A stretch of DNA of 64,000 bases from Terana coerulea (lineage: Eukaryota > Basidiomycota > Agaricomycetes > Polyporales > Phanerochaetaceae), in the NCBI GenBank assembly GCA_024811115.1, contig JAKOGH010000835.1, positions 186,001 to 250,000 of the forward strand, in the 5' to 3' direction. The notes under the pieces are model-generated. The model was not told where the DNA came from. It saw nothing but the letters and a program-made list of their open reading frames with translations, and ran no database searches. Shown here one piece after another: positions 45,510 through 57,535 of the stretch. Positions within the stretch are counted from its first letter, which is position 1; the number at the start of each line of letters is the position of its first letter. Made by a program: the position numbers and the translations under genes.

Positions 45510-46105
45510 GTCAACACGTTAGCATTCCATACAGGCTCATCAACCCCTTGTAACAAGTGCGCTTTCGATTGCTCACAGAGGTCCTCACGAATCAACTTCC
45601 TCGCTTTGCGGCTCTTCTCCTCTCATCGGACCAGCCTCTGATACATGATGTACCGCTCGACGCCCTCGCGATGATTCAGTGTTCCGTAGTGCACGGACGC
45701 AACGCCGACCTGTTGTCTGTTGGAAGACAAAAGGCTGTGTATGTTGCGCGCCGAGTGAATATAGAGTAGAGCGGGACGTACAGCTGTGACTCTTCGATCA
45801 CGTTTCGTGTGGCGTTACAAAAACCATGAAGATCTTGACACTGTCGAGTGCATGCGCGGAACCTTGGGAACGGATACGGAACTGCGTCTGCTCCGACTTG
45901 GACGACGATATGATCATGGGCGGCGCGCTAGACGCCGAGAACGTCGAGTCGGTGAGTCGGGGAGCAGGAGAAGCGTCGAAGATGTTCAGTGGTATGATTA
46001 GCAGCGCTGATCGAGTGGCTTTATAACAAGCTTGCATCGTAAGGTAGAGGATTCTACAGCACGTTGCGTCACTGTGTATGGCATAACAAAAATGTAGCAT
46101 CCAAT
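45510..46105. other. Intergenic, ALDH to F-box C copy
   Basis: A 100-codon minus frame (45,798-46,100) and a 71-codon plus frame overlap here. Neither has a motif, so I call no gene. Confidence 0.35.
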
Positions 46106-47184
46106 TTACAGACCAGCAGCCAAACCGCCAGCCATAAAGAATAGGTAGAATGGCAAGGCAAGCAAGAAGTCGTCCTCACCATCGAGCTCCGAGTCTGACG
46201 TGTAATCGGACTCATCGTCTGTCTGGTAGGGATAACTGTCGCTGCAAAGCATTCGTCAGCACGTTTTCCGAATGATATCGTCTGGTACTTACTCGGGTAC
46301 AGCATAATTTTCGTATTGAATCATCTTCCTCACACGCTCGGGGCAGCCCATCCCTTCAATCTTGCGAGCGACCAAGCTCGGCATTTCAGCGTTCCCCAGC
46401 ACATGGATTCTCCGGACGTCGGTGTCCTGGGAGACCATATCCGAGATGCTGTGTTCCTCCATAAGTCGCAACGCCGACAACTCATCCACCCATATATCCT
46501 CAATTGGACGAGCATTTTTGAGCGCCACAATCATCGGTCTGTAGAAGAAGTAGCTGGGGTTGAAGTGGACGTGTTTCTTCACGATACCAGGATTACGGAG
46601 AGACTTCAGATACAGTCTACGGGGTGCTCACTAGATTCGTCCACGTGGCCATACTATCAGTCAGTGCCGTCTGTAGCTCCTTGGTCTTCTTATTGCGCCG
46701 CGAAGGCCGGTCCTCGATGAACAGCTTGGTAGGGTTAAGGAGCGGCAGCACCTTCTTCAGCCCCGCGATGCTATCCGCGCTCCTCACGCCCACGTACATG
46801 AACAACGTCTCAAGCCGTTTTGCTTCCTTTCAACACACTGTGAATGTCACGTCCGTATCCGCCTAGCAGCTTCACCTGCCTGACCCCAGCACCGAGCCGC
46901 GGATTCGCTTTGAAGAGGACTGCAATGGCCTGCGCCTGCTCGGTGTTCCCAATGGCCAGCGAGGAGTAGAGGAGCGGTGTGCCAACGCGGAGCCAGCATT
47001 TTGAAACCAGCAAGATGTTGTGTGCTTTTTGCGCGTTCACGGCGTTGGTTTTCCGGAGCTGTCGCGGAGCAGTGAGCGGCAAGCCGTAGCGCGACGGGAA
47101 TCCGCAGAAGTCCTCCGGCGAGATGTAGAGACAATAGCTTAAAATTTCCCGTAGCAGCTCTTCAGGCAATTTTGAAAGAGGCAT
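46106..47184 (-). CDS. F-box protein C, second copy
   Basis: A paralogue of 39460-40542 with the same exon plan: MPLSKLPEELLREILSYCLY, NILLVSKCWLRVGTPLLYSS, VKLLGGYGRDIHSVLKGSK, MYVGVRSADSIAGLKKVLPL, then KKHVHFNPSYFFYRPMIVAL, and an acidic end (DDESDYTSDSELDGEDDF then GGLAAGL), stop at 46,106. One extra base in an A run (TTTT at 46,818-46,821 on plus) breaks the frame between GSK and RLETLFMY. The rest is conserved and open, so it is either an assembly slip or a young pseudogene. Confidence 0.65.
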
Positions 47185-47398
47185 AGAGATATCGTGAACT
47201 GAAAGCGAGATGGTGATGGTACACAAAAGAGCCTGACTCGCTCAAAGCATGAGCGTGACGGTGGTGACGGCGTGTGACGGTCACGGTGCTGGTGCTGTCC
47301 TGTACCGGTCTCAGGCTTCAAGCTTGAAGCTTGAACCAGAGTCATAGCGAAGGATAGCGGCTGTTAAGCGTGATGCGGTATGCCAAGACTGAGAGGTT

Positions 47399-49771
47399 TC
47401 ACAGCAGTAGTCCGACAGGCACATTCAAAACCGTAGGACAATGTACAGACTTGCACGACGTGGCGAGCTGGATTTCCGATGTCAAGTAGATGCCTTCTTC
47501 GCCTCTCTTTGCTCGCCCTGCTCCCTCCACCGCCCGCCTTTCCACCAGACAAGCAGCACGAGCAGCTCGGAGATGAGCATCCACCCTGCCCAGAGAGAGT
47601 ACAGCCCACCGTCTCCGATGCTGTCCTGATTGCGAAAAAGCCGGCCTCAGTCTCGGAGCAAAACACTAATAAAGACGAGCGAACCTGCAACGGCACGGCT
47701 ATCTCGGCTGCAACGAACCCAAGTGTTCCTCTGAAGAAGCTGTTCAGTGCTACAGCCGATGACGAGCGGCCCACGTTTGCATCGACGATGTATGCGAGGG
47801 TGCTCGAATATATTGATCTGTTACCAGACAAAAATCAGTTCAACGTCGGCATGTCCAATGACTGGAAAGGGTTGTACATTGCGAAGAAACCGGACAGGAA
47901 AAGCATGACGCAAATTGCGGCAACGTGCACGTGCTGGTTACAAACCCAGCCGTAGCCCAAGATGCTCGGGGGCAGGAAAATCATGAAGGCTCGAGTCGAG
48001 AGCAGGCGCATCTACAACAGCGTACGTCAGTACACGTGTATGTACAGAGTGAATAGTATCAACACACCTCAGGTTGGCTGTCGCCTCCACTTTTCGCCTT
48101 GAGTTGCTTGAACACCCGGTCTGACCACCGCCCGCCAAATATGCTTCCGAGCATACTACCGGCGCCGTAAGCGAGGAGAACCAAACCAATCTGCAACGCG
48201 TTGTATCCGTAGCTGTTTGCGAGCGTCCGTGAGGATGTGTAGGCGATGGAGTACCCGAAGGCAAAAATGATACCTGCAAGAACAAAATCGCCTGGTTAGC
48301 GGAGTAAGCAGACGCATAGCGGAGAAATCACGTACCGCTCGCAGTTAAAATTGCTACGTTGTTCAACCGTCGCAAGATCAGGGCCATGGGGCCAATGGGG
48401 TTGATATCTCGCAGAGAGAGCTTGATCTCTTGCAACTCTCCCTTGACTTTTCTCCTCAGTTATTGGGGTGACGGCACCCGATGCGACATGTTCCGGGCCA
48501 CTAGCAGACCCAACGGCTAACGAGGCCCCGTTTTCATCAGGAATACCACCGGCAACATGCTCCGCTTTCTTGTCGTCCTGCAGCGCCGCAAGCCTCCGCT
48601 CTTTCTTCTTCAGTTTCTCTTGCAGCCTCCGCTTCACAGCGCCGACGTACACCGCGCTTCTTTCCCTGCGGAACGTATCCTCGAAAGCCAAGAAGGCGAG
48701 CACGCAGAGGCCGGTGAAAATCGCGATGAAGTAGAAGGTGGCACGCCAGGAGAAGCCTTGGGTCAGCGCTCCTCCGAGTAACGGGCCCAATGACACGCCG
48801 ATGAGTGGTGCACTGAAGGGAGGCTTATTTAAACAGCACGTCGAACTTTATAGCAGCGAACTGACCAATAATAGAGTCCCATCATCGTCCCTCGTTCATG
48901 TGGCTCGTAGATATCGGCTAAGGTGGCGGCACCGATGGATATAACGGCTGCGCCGCTGGGTAAGAAGATGTATAATGAGCCAAGTCTCTGATTGTATGAG
49001 GACCGCATGCGTACCCAGCACCCTGGACGCATCGCATCCCAATCAACACCCCGATGTTCTTCGCTGTACCGGCGACAATGCACCCGATCAGGCATAAGGA
49101 TCATAGAGACTAGGTACACTTTCTGCATAATTCAGCCAAGGCTTTGCTTAGCTTGTGAATACCCAGAAGTGAAGGAAGGACATACCTTTCTGCCCACGAT
49201 CTCACTAGTTGCGCTCCAAATAATGGGGAATCCACCTTGCATCAATATGAAAACGGACAGCGACCAGGAAATGCTGCCTGCAGAGGTGTGCAAATCACTC
49301 TCTACTTCCGCTATACTGGCTGTGAAAAATCGGTGTCCATTTATTACCTCCAAACTGCAATGCAATAGATCGGAATAACGCACGATTGTATATGTTTCCG
49401 CCAAGGCCTGCAATCATCGATGCAGCCGAGACAAGGATGAGGACGAATAGCTGGAAAGCCTGCTGTTAGTTTCTACCTCCAAAACACGAGAGCCAAATTC
49501 ACCTTCTTGCCTCTGGACCAACTGCGTGGATCGTTCTCGACATGGACGTGTTCGATGTCTACCTTCGCATGACGTTCGCGCTCGGAGACCTGGATCTTGC
49601 CTTTCTCTATATCCTTGTTTGCTTTCGCATCCGAATGGGCCTGCTCCGAGTCAGCAGGGACATGAATTGTGGGAGTGGGCGTGGAAAAGGGGATGAAGAG
49701 ATGCGCGGTGTTGATCGTAAGGGGGCTTCGTTCGTTGGCGCAGTCGCGGGTGCGGGCGAGGTCGAGAGCAT
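47399..49771 (-). CDS. MFS transporter (DHA1-type drug/H+ antiporter family)
   Basis: A twelve-helix exporter of the plasma membrane. Visible segments: SISWSLSVFILMQGGFPIIW with SATSEIVGRK (loop 2-3 signature), AVISIGAATLADIYEPHERG, GVSLGPLLGGALTQGFSWRA with TFYFIAIFTGLCVLAFLAFE, a long charged central loop (RRLQEKLKKKERRLAALQ), then ILTASGIIFAFGYSIAYTSS, NALQIGLVLLAYGAGSMLGS and the end YSLWAGWMLISELLVLLVWW. The hydrophilic N-terminus (AHSDAKANKDIEKGKIQ) is out of frame with the ATG at 49,771 unless one base is restored in the run of five G at 49,721. The loop motif DIYEPHERGTxMGxYY is typical of fungal DHA1 multidrug exporters. The substrate is unknown. Confidence 0.8.
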
Positions 49772-50832
49772 AGCGACGGCTTTGTGGCGTTCTTAGTCTT
49801 GACCAATAGAATCTTCTACGTATCTAACAGAGCTCTATGTCATAAATCGCCGTGATTACTGATCCCGAGCCGGTGGTGTTGGAGCGTTGGCAGATGCTTG
49901 GCACCTGTACACCGACGACGGTCGAGATGGTCGAGGTCAAGGTGTGGTGCGCTATCTGTGAACCGTGGCGAGAACGGGCTACAATGTCCCACCCGCATGT
50001 TTTGTACGTGCTCCATTACTATCTGCCTTCGGGTTCTCCTGCGTCCCGTCGGCCCATAGAACCGAACACCGCGGCTTTTGAGACATAGTGGGCGCAATGT
50101 TCTGATTTCCATGGGCGCAACTCATGCTCGATGGCGTAAGGCAGAGCATCTGGAGTAGATAGTCATGAGATAAAGCTGGCTTCCCGGGTTATGGACAGAG
50201 TCGTGCATCGCTTTCAGTTTCACCGTTCGGACCGGTTTCGGACTGGCGGCTTTGAAGATCAGCATGCGGCAACCGTAACCTACTACTCAGGTGTAGTCAA
50301 GCGCACCTCGAGATGTAGAGCCTCTGAGGTTATATCTCCAAAGTCCACACATCGTAACAGAGCACCTCTACTAAGCCTCCGTACACATTGATTTCTGGCC
50401 GACGAGTGTCAATCTGCCACGGCAAGAAGATAGGCAACCAGTTAGAAAACCTCTTCGGCTTTATCATCAAGTCGGCCGAAGATCCTGATTACCTTCTTGT
50501 CCAATTCTTCTGTAGAGTCTGCGGTTGCGGGCGGACTGCTGTGCACGAGGCCGAAGTGGATAGAACGTGGGAGTAGGAACGGCACACCAAGAGCCTGTGC
50601 ACGGTAGCAGATGGCAGCAAAGCCTTCAACTTCTGCTTTCCATAAAACAACGCATGAGGCCTCGTCGTCTGCGAGGTATGTGTACGATAGGAGACAAGGG
50701 ATTGTGGGAGCAGAGTAGCAGTACCGGCGCGAGCATTGACAAGTAGTGAAGTTGGCCTCCGCCGCAGTAAGTTAACCTTCGGCGGAAGCGCCGGTCCGGG
50801 ACATTGTTTGAAATTTGAATGGGAAAAAGGAT
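49772..50832. other. Intergenic
   Basis: Several short frames on both strands lack motifs or splice partners. I see no gene. Confidence 0.35.
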
Positions 50833-50914
50833 TGATTAGACCCGGGTTCGAACCGGAGACCTTTCGCGATCACGGATGTGAGGCGAACGTGATAACCAAC
50901 TACACCATCCAACC
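50833..50914 (-). tRNA. tRNA-Val (CAC) with 8 nt intron
   Basis: The minus strand starts ggttggatggtgtagttggt. The acceptor stem GGTTGGA pairs with TCTAATC (two G-U pairs) and the discriminator is A. The T arm is TCCGG-TTCGAAC-CCGGG. The anticodon stem TTCGC pairs with GCGAA around the loop CTCACAC, giving anticodon CAC. An 8 nt intron (tccgtgat, plus 50,869-50,876) sits directly 3' of the base after the anticodon, the canonical intron site. The total is 82 nt. Confidence 0.92.
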
Positions 50915-51125
50915 GATACCGTATGCTAACGCATTTGGCTACTCCTACACGTCAAGGTGCCACAAGCCGGCTACGGCGTCGTTGCAGCACGAGTCCACTT
51001 GCAGTCTCAGGTTCGTTCGCAACTTCGACCTCATTACACTTGTACCCTTCACGAGGCTCGCTTCTACGCGGGTGTACCGTCCGACACACATTCGCGCATT
51101 TTTACGACCTTTACGATTAACCGTC

Positions 51126-52758
51126 ATGACCGAAACGACCACGCAACATAACTACACCATCCTCCGCATCAAACGAAAGAGGAACGAGGAGCCTCTCGAT
51201 GCGCTCGGTGTGTTACGTTATACCCAGTATTACGAATAAGCCTCTAATGAATCAACCTACAATTTCTTGGCTATATGCTTGCACTGACTATGTGAGCAGT
51301 GGTGGAATCGCGCGGGCGTCGCAAGAAGAGCCGTGGGGATAATGGAGAGGGGATGAACGTGTTCCAGTTCGCCGAGACGGTTGAATCCGATGCATGGGAC
51401 GACGAGAAGATCAAGCAGGAGATTGAGGTGTGTTGCATATCTTGCAGTGTATTCATGGAGTCTCATGCGTACAGAACATGTGTGACTAGACAAGAATTAG
51501 TACACTTGCGCGAGAGAGCTCTCGGCGGACTGCCTCAAATGCATCTACTACTCCAGGCGAAGCTTCCCAGGCAGGCCCATCGCCTTCTGCATCATCGATA
51601 CCAACTGCACATGTACCTGCATCAATACCACCGCCGCCTTCCCTCCCGCCCTCCTCTTCAACCGAGACGCAGCCTCCAGTGGCGTTGTCTACCAAACTTC
51701 CGCCCGTGGGCAAAGCCTCAACACTTGCTGTTCCCTCGCTAGAGCCGCCATTATCTCGGACCTTGCCCAAAATAGATGATCCTTCACGAAAGTATACTAT
51801 TGTAAAGACCCCGTCACTTCATTCGGAGTCCGATGACTGGGCTAAGAGGAAGGGCGGAAGGTTGGCTGGGCCGTAAGTTCCAATATTTATGTCACAGCAG
51901 CATGTCCTGGGTATGCTCACTCCCAGCCAGACCCAAAATTCATTCGTACAGGGATCTTCAAAAGCTGTCTTTACCATGTACGACGCCGTACCCTCCTCGA
52001 CATCTCCCGCAGCCTCGGCAGGGTCTCTTGGCGCATCTGGTGATGCGCATACGGATGCAGATATGGAGAACTTCTTGCCCATGCTGAGAGATTATCTGAA
52101 CAGTATGTGATCATGTTTTCATGTCACATCATCACTACTTGAATCACTGAACATTCTCTATCGTCAGTAAATGTCGGGACAACTCCTAGCCTCACGCCGC
52201 CAGTGTCTCTGCCACCAAAAGGTGTCGCTCCTGCAGCAGGGGCGGAAGACGATGGCGACTACGTCTGGGACGTATTTTACTCCCGCCCAGCGTCATTCCG
52301 AGACGTGTATTATGGCGGCGCTGTGAATGTGGGTACCATGTAAGTAGTCCCCTGGTGGTGTACGCCCTAGGGTGCTTACAATATGCCACATATACTCACG
52401 TGAAACTACCAGCGCTGGGCTTCCAGGAGATGATGGGTATGGCTCTTCGGACGAGAGCGAGGAAGAAGACGAGGGTGACGAAGATTCAAACGGTGCGCGT
52501 GTATTTAATGTTCTCTCGCACGGTTTATCTGAGCGTGTCTCTTAGCGGAGGAGTGGTACCAGAACGACTATCCTGAAGAGGAAGACCAACGGTCGAATGA
52601 AGAGGACCTGAGCGGTAACTTTTTCCGTCTTCGGAAGAAGCAACTGCTCACCGCCTGCTCACATTTCAGATGAGTTTCATGAGCACTCGGACTATGACGA
52701 TATGGTCCATGAGCCTAGAGGTCGTTGGAGCCTGGAAGCGCACGACGAGGGCTTCTGA
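51126..52758 (+). CDS. IWR1: Iwr1-family RNA polymerase II import factor
   Basis: Iwr1 binds assembled RNA polymerase II and carries it into the nucleus. The start at 51,126 (MTETTTQHNYTILRIKRKRN) is followed by the hallmark EEPLDALV, then VESRGRRKKSR, with an intron inside DAL|V. A long Ser/Pro-rich middle includes KYTIVKTP. The C-terminal Iwr1 motif is complete across introns: DDGDYVWDVFYSRP, then YGSSDESEEEDEGDEDSN, EEWYQNDYPEEEDQRSNEED and a DEFHEHSDYDD end. The stop is at 52,758. About seven exons, all open. It is single copy here and belongs to the conserved flank of the window. Confidence 0.85.
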
Positions 52759-53633
52759 GTATTATAGGTGACCCGCCTTCGCACCGCATCTTGCACTATC
52801 GAAGCATACATGCCTACAGGGTCACTATTCCACCGGGACTTGATTACCAGCTGAATGGTGCGGAGCAACGCCGTAGATTTCTGACGATTCTTTCCAGGAC
52901 ACCGCAATTCACATGTACAATTACCATATGTCATCATATCCAGCATATGCACACAGACCATGCATGTACCTCACTTCAGCAATAGAATTCATGATAATCT
53001 CGACATGCGTGAGGATAGCAGCCCCTGTGAGGAGATGGGATGCAAGGGCCGTCGTATTTCACTAACATTAGCCTTCGCGTAAGGTTCGATAGTGTTGGTT
53101 TGACTTGATAGAGAAAGGATACTGTACTTCGAGTTTCATTCCGCACACTTAGGCTCGCGATGATGTTCCTCTCAGTATGGTACTCGTTGGCAACGGGTGC
53201 ATTGAAAGCCTCTACTGTACACAGAGCCCCAGCCATGTGCCCTACGCGCAATATTTTTGTACATTTTGTGACAAGCGTCTTTTATCTATGTTTGGTTTTC
53301 CTCCAACTACACTACTGCAATCCTGTTTTTGACTCCTGCATTCAGCAGGTTTCCTCCGACTACATTTTGGTGAGATATTTTTGGCGTGCTTCGTACGTCT
53401 ACGAAGCATCTATGGGGATTATTGTGGTTCTGGATCACGTCGTAACAACGACGATGTCGACGAAAGCAAGGGGATGGGACGATGACGAGCGGATGGGGCG
53501 AAGGCGAACGGACGGGAAGATGAAGAGCGAGGTGGACGAGGCGGACTTCGGATGCATGCCTGCATAGGAGGTCGCCTACTCAGGCCCTGCCAAAAGAGTC
53601 GTCAACCGCAGCCTTCGAGGTCTGTGGATGATG
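52759..53633. other. Convergent 3' region, IWR1 and coiled-coil gene
   Basis: No gene is recognised. The 135-codon plus frame at 53,160 lacks coding character and is not called. Confidence 0.4.
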
Positions 53634-55675
53634 TCAATGCCAACGCAGCTGAGAAGATGAAGTGATACGCACGAGGATCAGCGAGACGGACGACCGCAGC
53701 TCTGGCAAGGGGAACAAGCCCGAGATGTCGTTCATGGAAATAGAGCCGAGGGGCTGGCGAGATCCGCGACAAACATCGGAGTTCTAGAGTAATGCAAACA
53801 AGGTGAGAGACGTAGACGCATGAGTAATAAAGAGGCGTACCTGAACGAAGCTACCGACGTTCTCCTTCTCAGCGCGCAGGAAGCGACCAGGGGTGAGAAC
53901 CAGAGACGACTCCGCAGTGGCAGAGAACTCGAAGGCGTCGAAGTGAACAGGGGTCGATGGAGCAGGAGCCACGAGAAAACCGGGGTAGAACCGTGCACGG
54001 CGCGGTGAAGCTGCCCGTTCATGGCCTGAAGTACCTCGATACCGCCCATCAAGCCACCTTCGGAGACCTCGAGCAGGTCCTCTGCCGCACAGAGTGTGTG
54101 CTCCAGTCGCATGCGCCGGGTGGTCTCAGCCGTCAATTGCACTTCCATGTTGTGCATCGTGTCCCTGAGCGACTCGATGCGCGCTGCCTGCGTCCGAGTC
54201 GTGTTCGCAGCCTCGAGACGTGCGGCGGTGATGTCCCGGACCTTCGTCTCGAGACAAGCGACTCGGCACTTGAGCGCAGTCGCGTCGGTCCTAGCGTCCA
54301 CAGCTTGGGCCTCCAGCTTGGCCTGGTCGGCCTTGAGAGACGCGTTCTCCGCCTTCAGCTCGCCGTTGGAAGTAGACAAAACACTGCACCGGTCCTTCGC
54401 GCTCTTGAACTCGGCGTTGAGCGTCCGGTTCTGGTTGCGAACCTTGGCGAGATCCGAGACGAGGTTCGTGACGTGGCTGCGCTCGGCTGCAAGATCGGCG
54501 CGAAGGGTCTGCGCCTCCCGTCGAGAAGCGGCGGCCTCTTCCTTGAGCAGAGTCGTCGCCAAGTGAGCAGAGACGGCGTCCTTCATGGCCTGTTGGAGCG
54601 ACGCCTTCGTCTGCACCTGTTCGAGGTTCGCCGACACCGCATCCTTCACCGCCTTGTCGCGCTCGTCCGTCACCTGCGCAAGCTGGGCCTTGAGCTGAGC
54701 AATCGACTCCTCAAGCGCCGCCTGCTTGTTGTCTGCGGCGAGAGTGGCGACGGATGCCTTGAACCGCTGTGTCTTGAGCTCGTTCGATGTCTTCTCAAGT
54801 GCGCCGTCGGCGGTATCTAGACGAGTACGAAGCTCTGCGACTTCATCCTGGCGCTGAACGCGTTCGGTCTCGACAGCGGCAGCCAGTTCCTCGTTCTCGG
54901 CCTTCAGTCCCATGACTTTCTCCGTCGCCGTGGTCAGGACCTCGTCAAGCTCGGCCATGAGAAGCTCCTGCTTGTGACCGGCCACGCCGAGAGAGATCAT
55001 CAGTCTGTCATTCGCCTTGCGGGATGCCTTCAGCTCCAGTTGCAGCTCGTTCTCGTTCACCTTCAGCTTGCCGATTGTCGCCTCGGCAGTAAGACGCGAT
55101 GCCTGCAGTTCGTCGCGAAGTTTGACAACATCGTGCAGCAGAGCGGACTCGCGGTGCTGGGCGTCCCGGAGTGAGCTGGAGACTATCTCCTTGTCCGCTT
55201 CGACCTGTGCCTTCTGAGCAGACACAGTGTCGAGCTGCTTGGCGATCTTCTCACGCTCCGCAATCTCAGCTTCGACCCGAGCCTCCGCATCTTCCAGCTT
55301 CTTCGTCACCTTGCACAACCGCGTCCAAAGGTCACCGGCGGTAACCTCGAGGTCGGCCAGTTTCTTCGCAGTTCGCGCTGCTGCCTCAGAAGCTTGTTCC
55401 CGCTCCGACTGAAGCGTGTCCATCAGCAAGAAGAAATCGTATTCTCCAGTCTCCCTAGCCGCATGGATCTCATCGTGCAGGCACTGGATCGCCGACTCTG
55501 CGCTTGCGACCTTGCTCCGCTCGTCGTTCACTGTGGCGCGGAGACAAGCACGTTCGACCTCGGTGGCGCTGAGTGAGGCTTGAAGACCGTTGATCTTGTC
55601 GGTGAGCTGGCCACAGTAGATGAACGCGGGCTTGGCCTTGAAGGCGAGGGTAGCTCTGACACGTGCGATGTCCAT
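53634..55675 (-). CDS. Long coiled-coil protein
   Basis: The first in-frame ATG is at 55,675 (MDIARVRATLAFKAKPAF); the codon before it is not a start. About 560 residues of nearly continuous heptad-type sequence follow, rich in Ala, Glu, Lys and Leu, with few prolines (for example LRDELQASRLTAEATIGKLK, LAQVTDERDKAVKDAVSANL). The frame near 54,000 then runs into unlikely sequence, while the next frame reads FYPGFLVAPAPSTPVHFDAF and FLRAEKENVGSFVQ. This joins by an intron to NSDVCRGSRQPLGSISMNDI and a stop at 53,634. A one-base slip near 54,000 is therefore likely. I recognise no named family. A structural or scaffold role is inference from the coiled coil. Confidence 0.7.
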
Positions 55676-56321
55676 CTTCAAACGTACGGCGGTGTTGCTG
55701 TGTTTGATGATCGACTCGAGAGATTACAAGAAAAAAAAGCAGTAGGCTGTTGAGCTGATGATGGTAGGTGAGAGCTGGTTACTGCGAGGAGGGCGGGTTT
55801 AAATCTCGTTGGGCTTGCCAGCCGCATTATGATTCTGACTGGGCGGTAGGCTGACGGTTCGACCTTTGCGCTTTGCCTGCAAGCCGCTACCCGTGAGCCC
55901 GGAGATGTATCCATGACATTCCGAGATTTTCAAGTGGAAGGACGAGCATTTGTGTATGGGGGTGAGTGGGCAGGTCACAGTCAGATGCAGAGCTGAAGCA
56001 AGCCGAACGGAGGCGTGACGCTGTTCCCACGGTCGACGCCACAAAGTCTGAACCTGTTTCTCAGACGCTAAGCGCCAGAAAACATGGGGCTGTTGGGCAT
56101 GCACAGCATCCGTTGCGTAATTATTAACTACACCGCACGTCAAGAGATCGTGAGGCTTTTGCACCGACGCTATTTCAAGATTCAGCTAAGCAGGCTGTGC
56201 AGATTCTTCAATATCCCACCGGCCAGATCAAGGCCAAATGATTAGCTGCAAGCGTAGAAGAATTTGCAAGTATTGTTTTGAGCCAAGACCACATATAATT
56301 TCAACAAATTAATTTAATCTG
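55676..56321. other. Intergenic, coiled-coil gene 5' flank
   Basis: No gene is recognised. It includes the probable promoter of the coiled-coil gene. Confidence 0.4.
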
Positions 56322-57535
56322 CTATTGAACGTATGGCAGCCATGAGTTCTTTGCGACACCCTTCGTCTTTGCCCAGACATCCTCGCATGCTTGTACCACG
56401 TCTTCTGGCAGCGGTCGTTTCTCGCTGCGAACAAGTCACCGCACCGCAATGATGTAATCAATTAGAGAACTCACCGGTCTATCCAAGCACCTAGGAGCTG
56501 CTGTTTGCCACTGGCAGTGACGATAAATCCACTGTGGTCTTCCTGGGAGAGCTTGCTGTGCCACTGAAGCCAGCGTGCGCAACGTCCGTTAGAGTCAAGC
56601 CACGCGCTCTGACGACTTCTGAGAGGCCCGATAAGCTGATGCCGTGGGATAATATCGTCCCATGTACATGCCTGAGTAGACCCAACTTGGATCGAAATGA
56701 GACAAACTCAGCGAGTTCGCTGCACCGCCGTCGACAGACGGGATGGAAAAGCGGTTTGTCAAGTAGCCTCCCGCAAGAACGGTATGCGCGGCAAATTTGA
56801 TGTTGAACTTGCGCAAATACGGAAACAATTCGGCCTCGGACACCCGGTCGATCAGCTTGTACACGCCTTGATACACGGTGGGAGCGATGAAGCCTCGACG
56901 CTTGAGGATTCCCACAACCTCTGCAACTTCCTACGATGCGAAGCCGCCGAGACCAAAGCACTGGTTGGAGTGAAGCGTGGTCAACTCGACCGCGCAGAAC
57001 GTGCATCAGAAAAACTTACAAGTGTCCCGCCTTGTAGACGTCGTTGACAACCTCCAAAGTATCCTTAAATGGGACACTCCGGTCAGGTGCATGCAGATAA
57101 AAGACACGGATTTTTACTCCATTGAGAGCACCCTGGGATATCTAGAAGGTGGCTTTCAGCGCCTCGGGTGCGTGATCACCAGGCTTCAGCGGAAATGCTT
57201 TTGTGTCGATACGAGCTGCTCATCGGAGATTGAGCTGACCCAGAAGCTATGCGTCAGGGTAGGATAGGCTAAGCGACGACAGACAGGAGCAAATGACTAG
57301 CCTTTTCAGATGTCCCAGAGCAATACAAACGCGACGTGTCTAAGCCAATATGACCGTGCTGCACCATGAGGTCCACAAATTCCTGGATCGTTGCGGGGTC
57401 TGATATCCGCTTCCCGGTACCGGGATGGCCGTAGAGACCTGCACCCTGCAAGCTTTAAGAGCGTCAGTCAATGAAAGGGAAATGAATGATGTCTGCATGG
57501 GTGCTCACAAGAATCAGGGGAATGTTGGCGGGCAT
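56322..57535 (-). pseudogene. Aldo/keto reductase family pseudogene
   Basis: The order of conserved pieces is that of a fungal aldo/keto reductase: MPANIPLIL, GAGLYGHPGTGKRISDP, HIGLDTSRLYCSGTSEK, LGQLNLR, ARIDTKAFPLKPGDHAPEAL, FYLHAPDRSVPFKDTLEVV, TTLHSNQCFGLGGFAS, EVAEVVGILKRRGFIAPTVY, AELFPYLRKFNIKFAAHTVL, LQWHSKLSQEDHSGFIVTAS, KRPLPEDVVQACEDVWAKTK. There is a TGA directly after LGQLNLR, a TAG between GGFAS and EVAEVV, and two frame changes near 56,650 and 56,560. Two nonsense codons plus two frameshifts argue for true decay rather than sequencing error. Confidence 0.75.

Noticed and set aside
45798..46100. 100-codon minus frame between ALDH and the F-box C copy
   Set aside because: No motif, overlapped by an equally good plus frame, and no splice partner.
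50736..51239. 167-codon plus frame running across the tRNA into IWR1
   Set aside because: It reads through the tRNA gene on the opposite strand. The IWR1 hallmark begins only at the ATG at 51,126.
53957..54820. 287-codon plus frame opposite the coiled-coil gene
   Set aside because: It is a Leu/Arg/Val-rich reverse reading of Glu/Lys/Ala codons, and the minus frame has continuous heptads.
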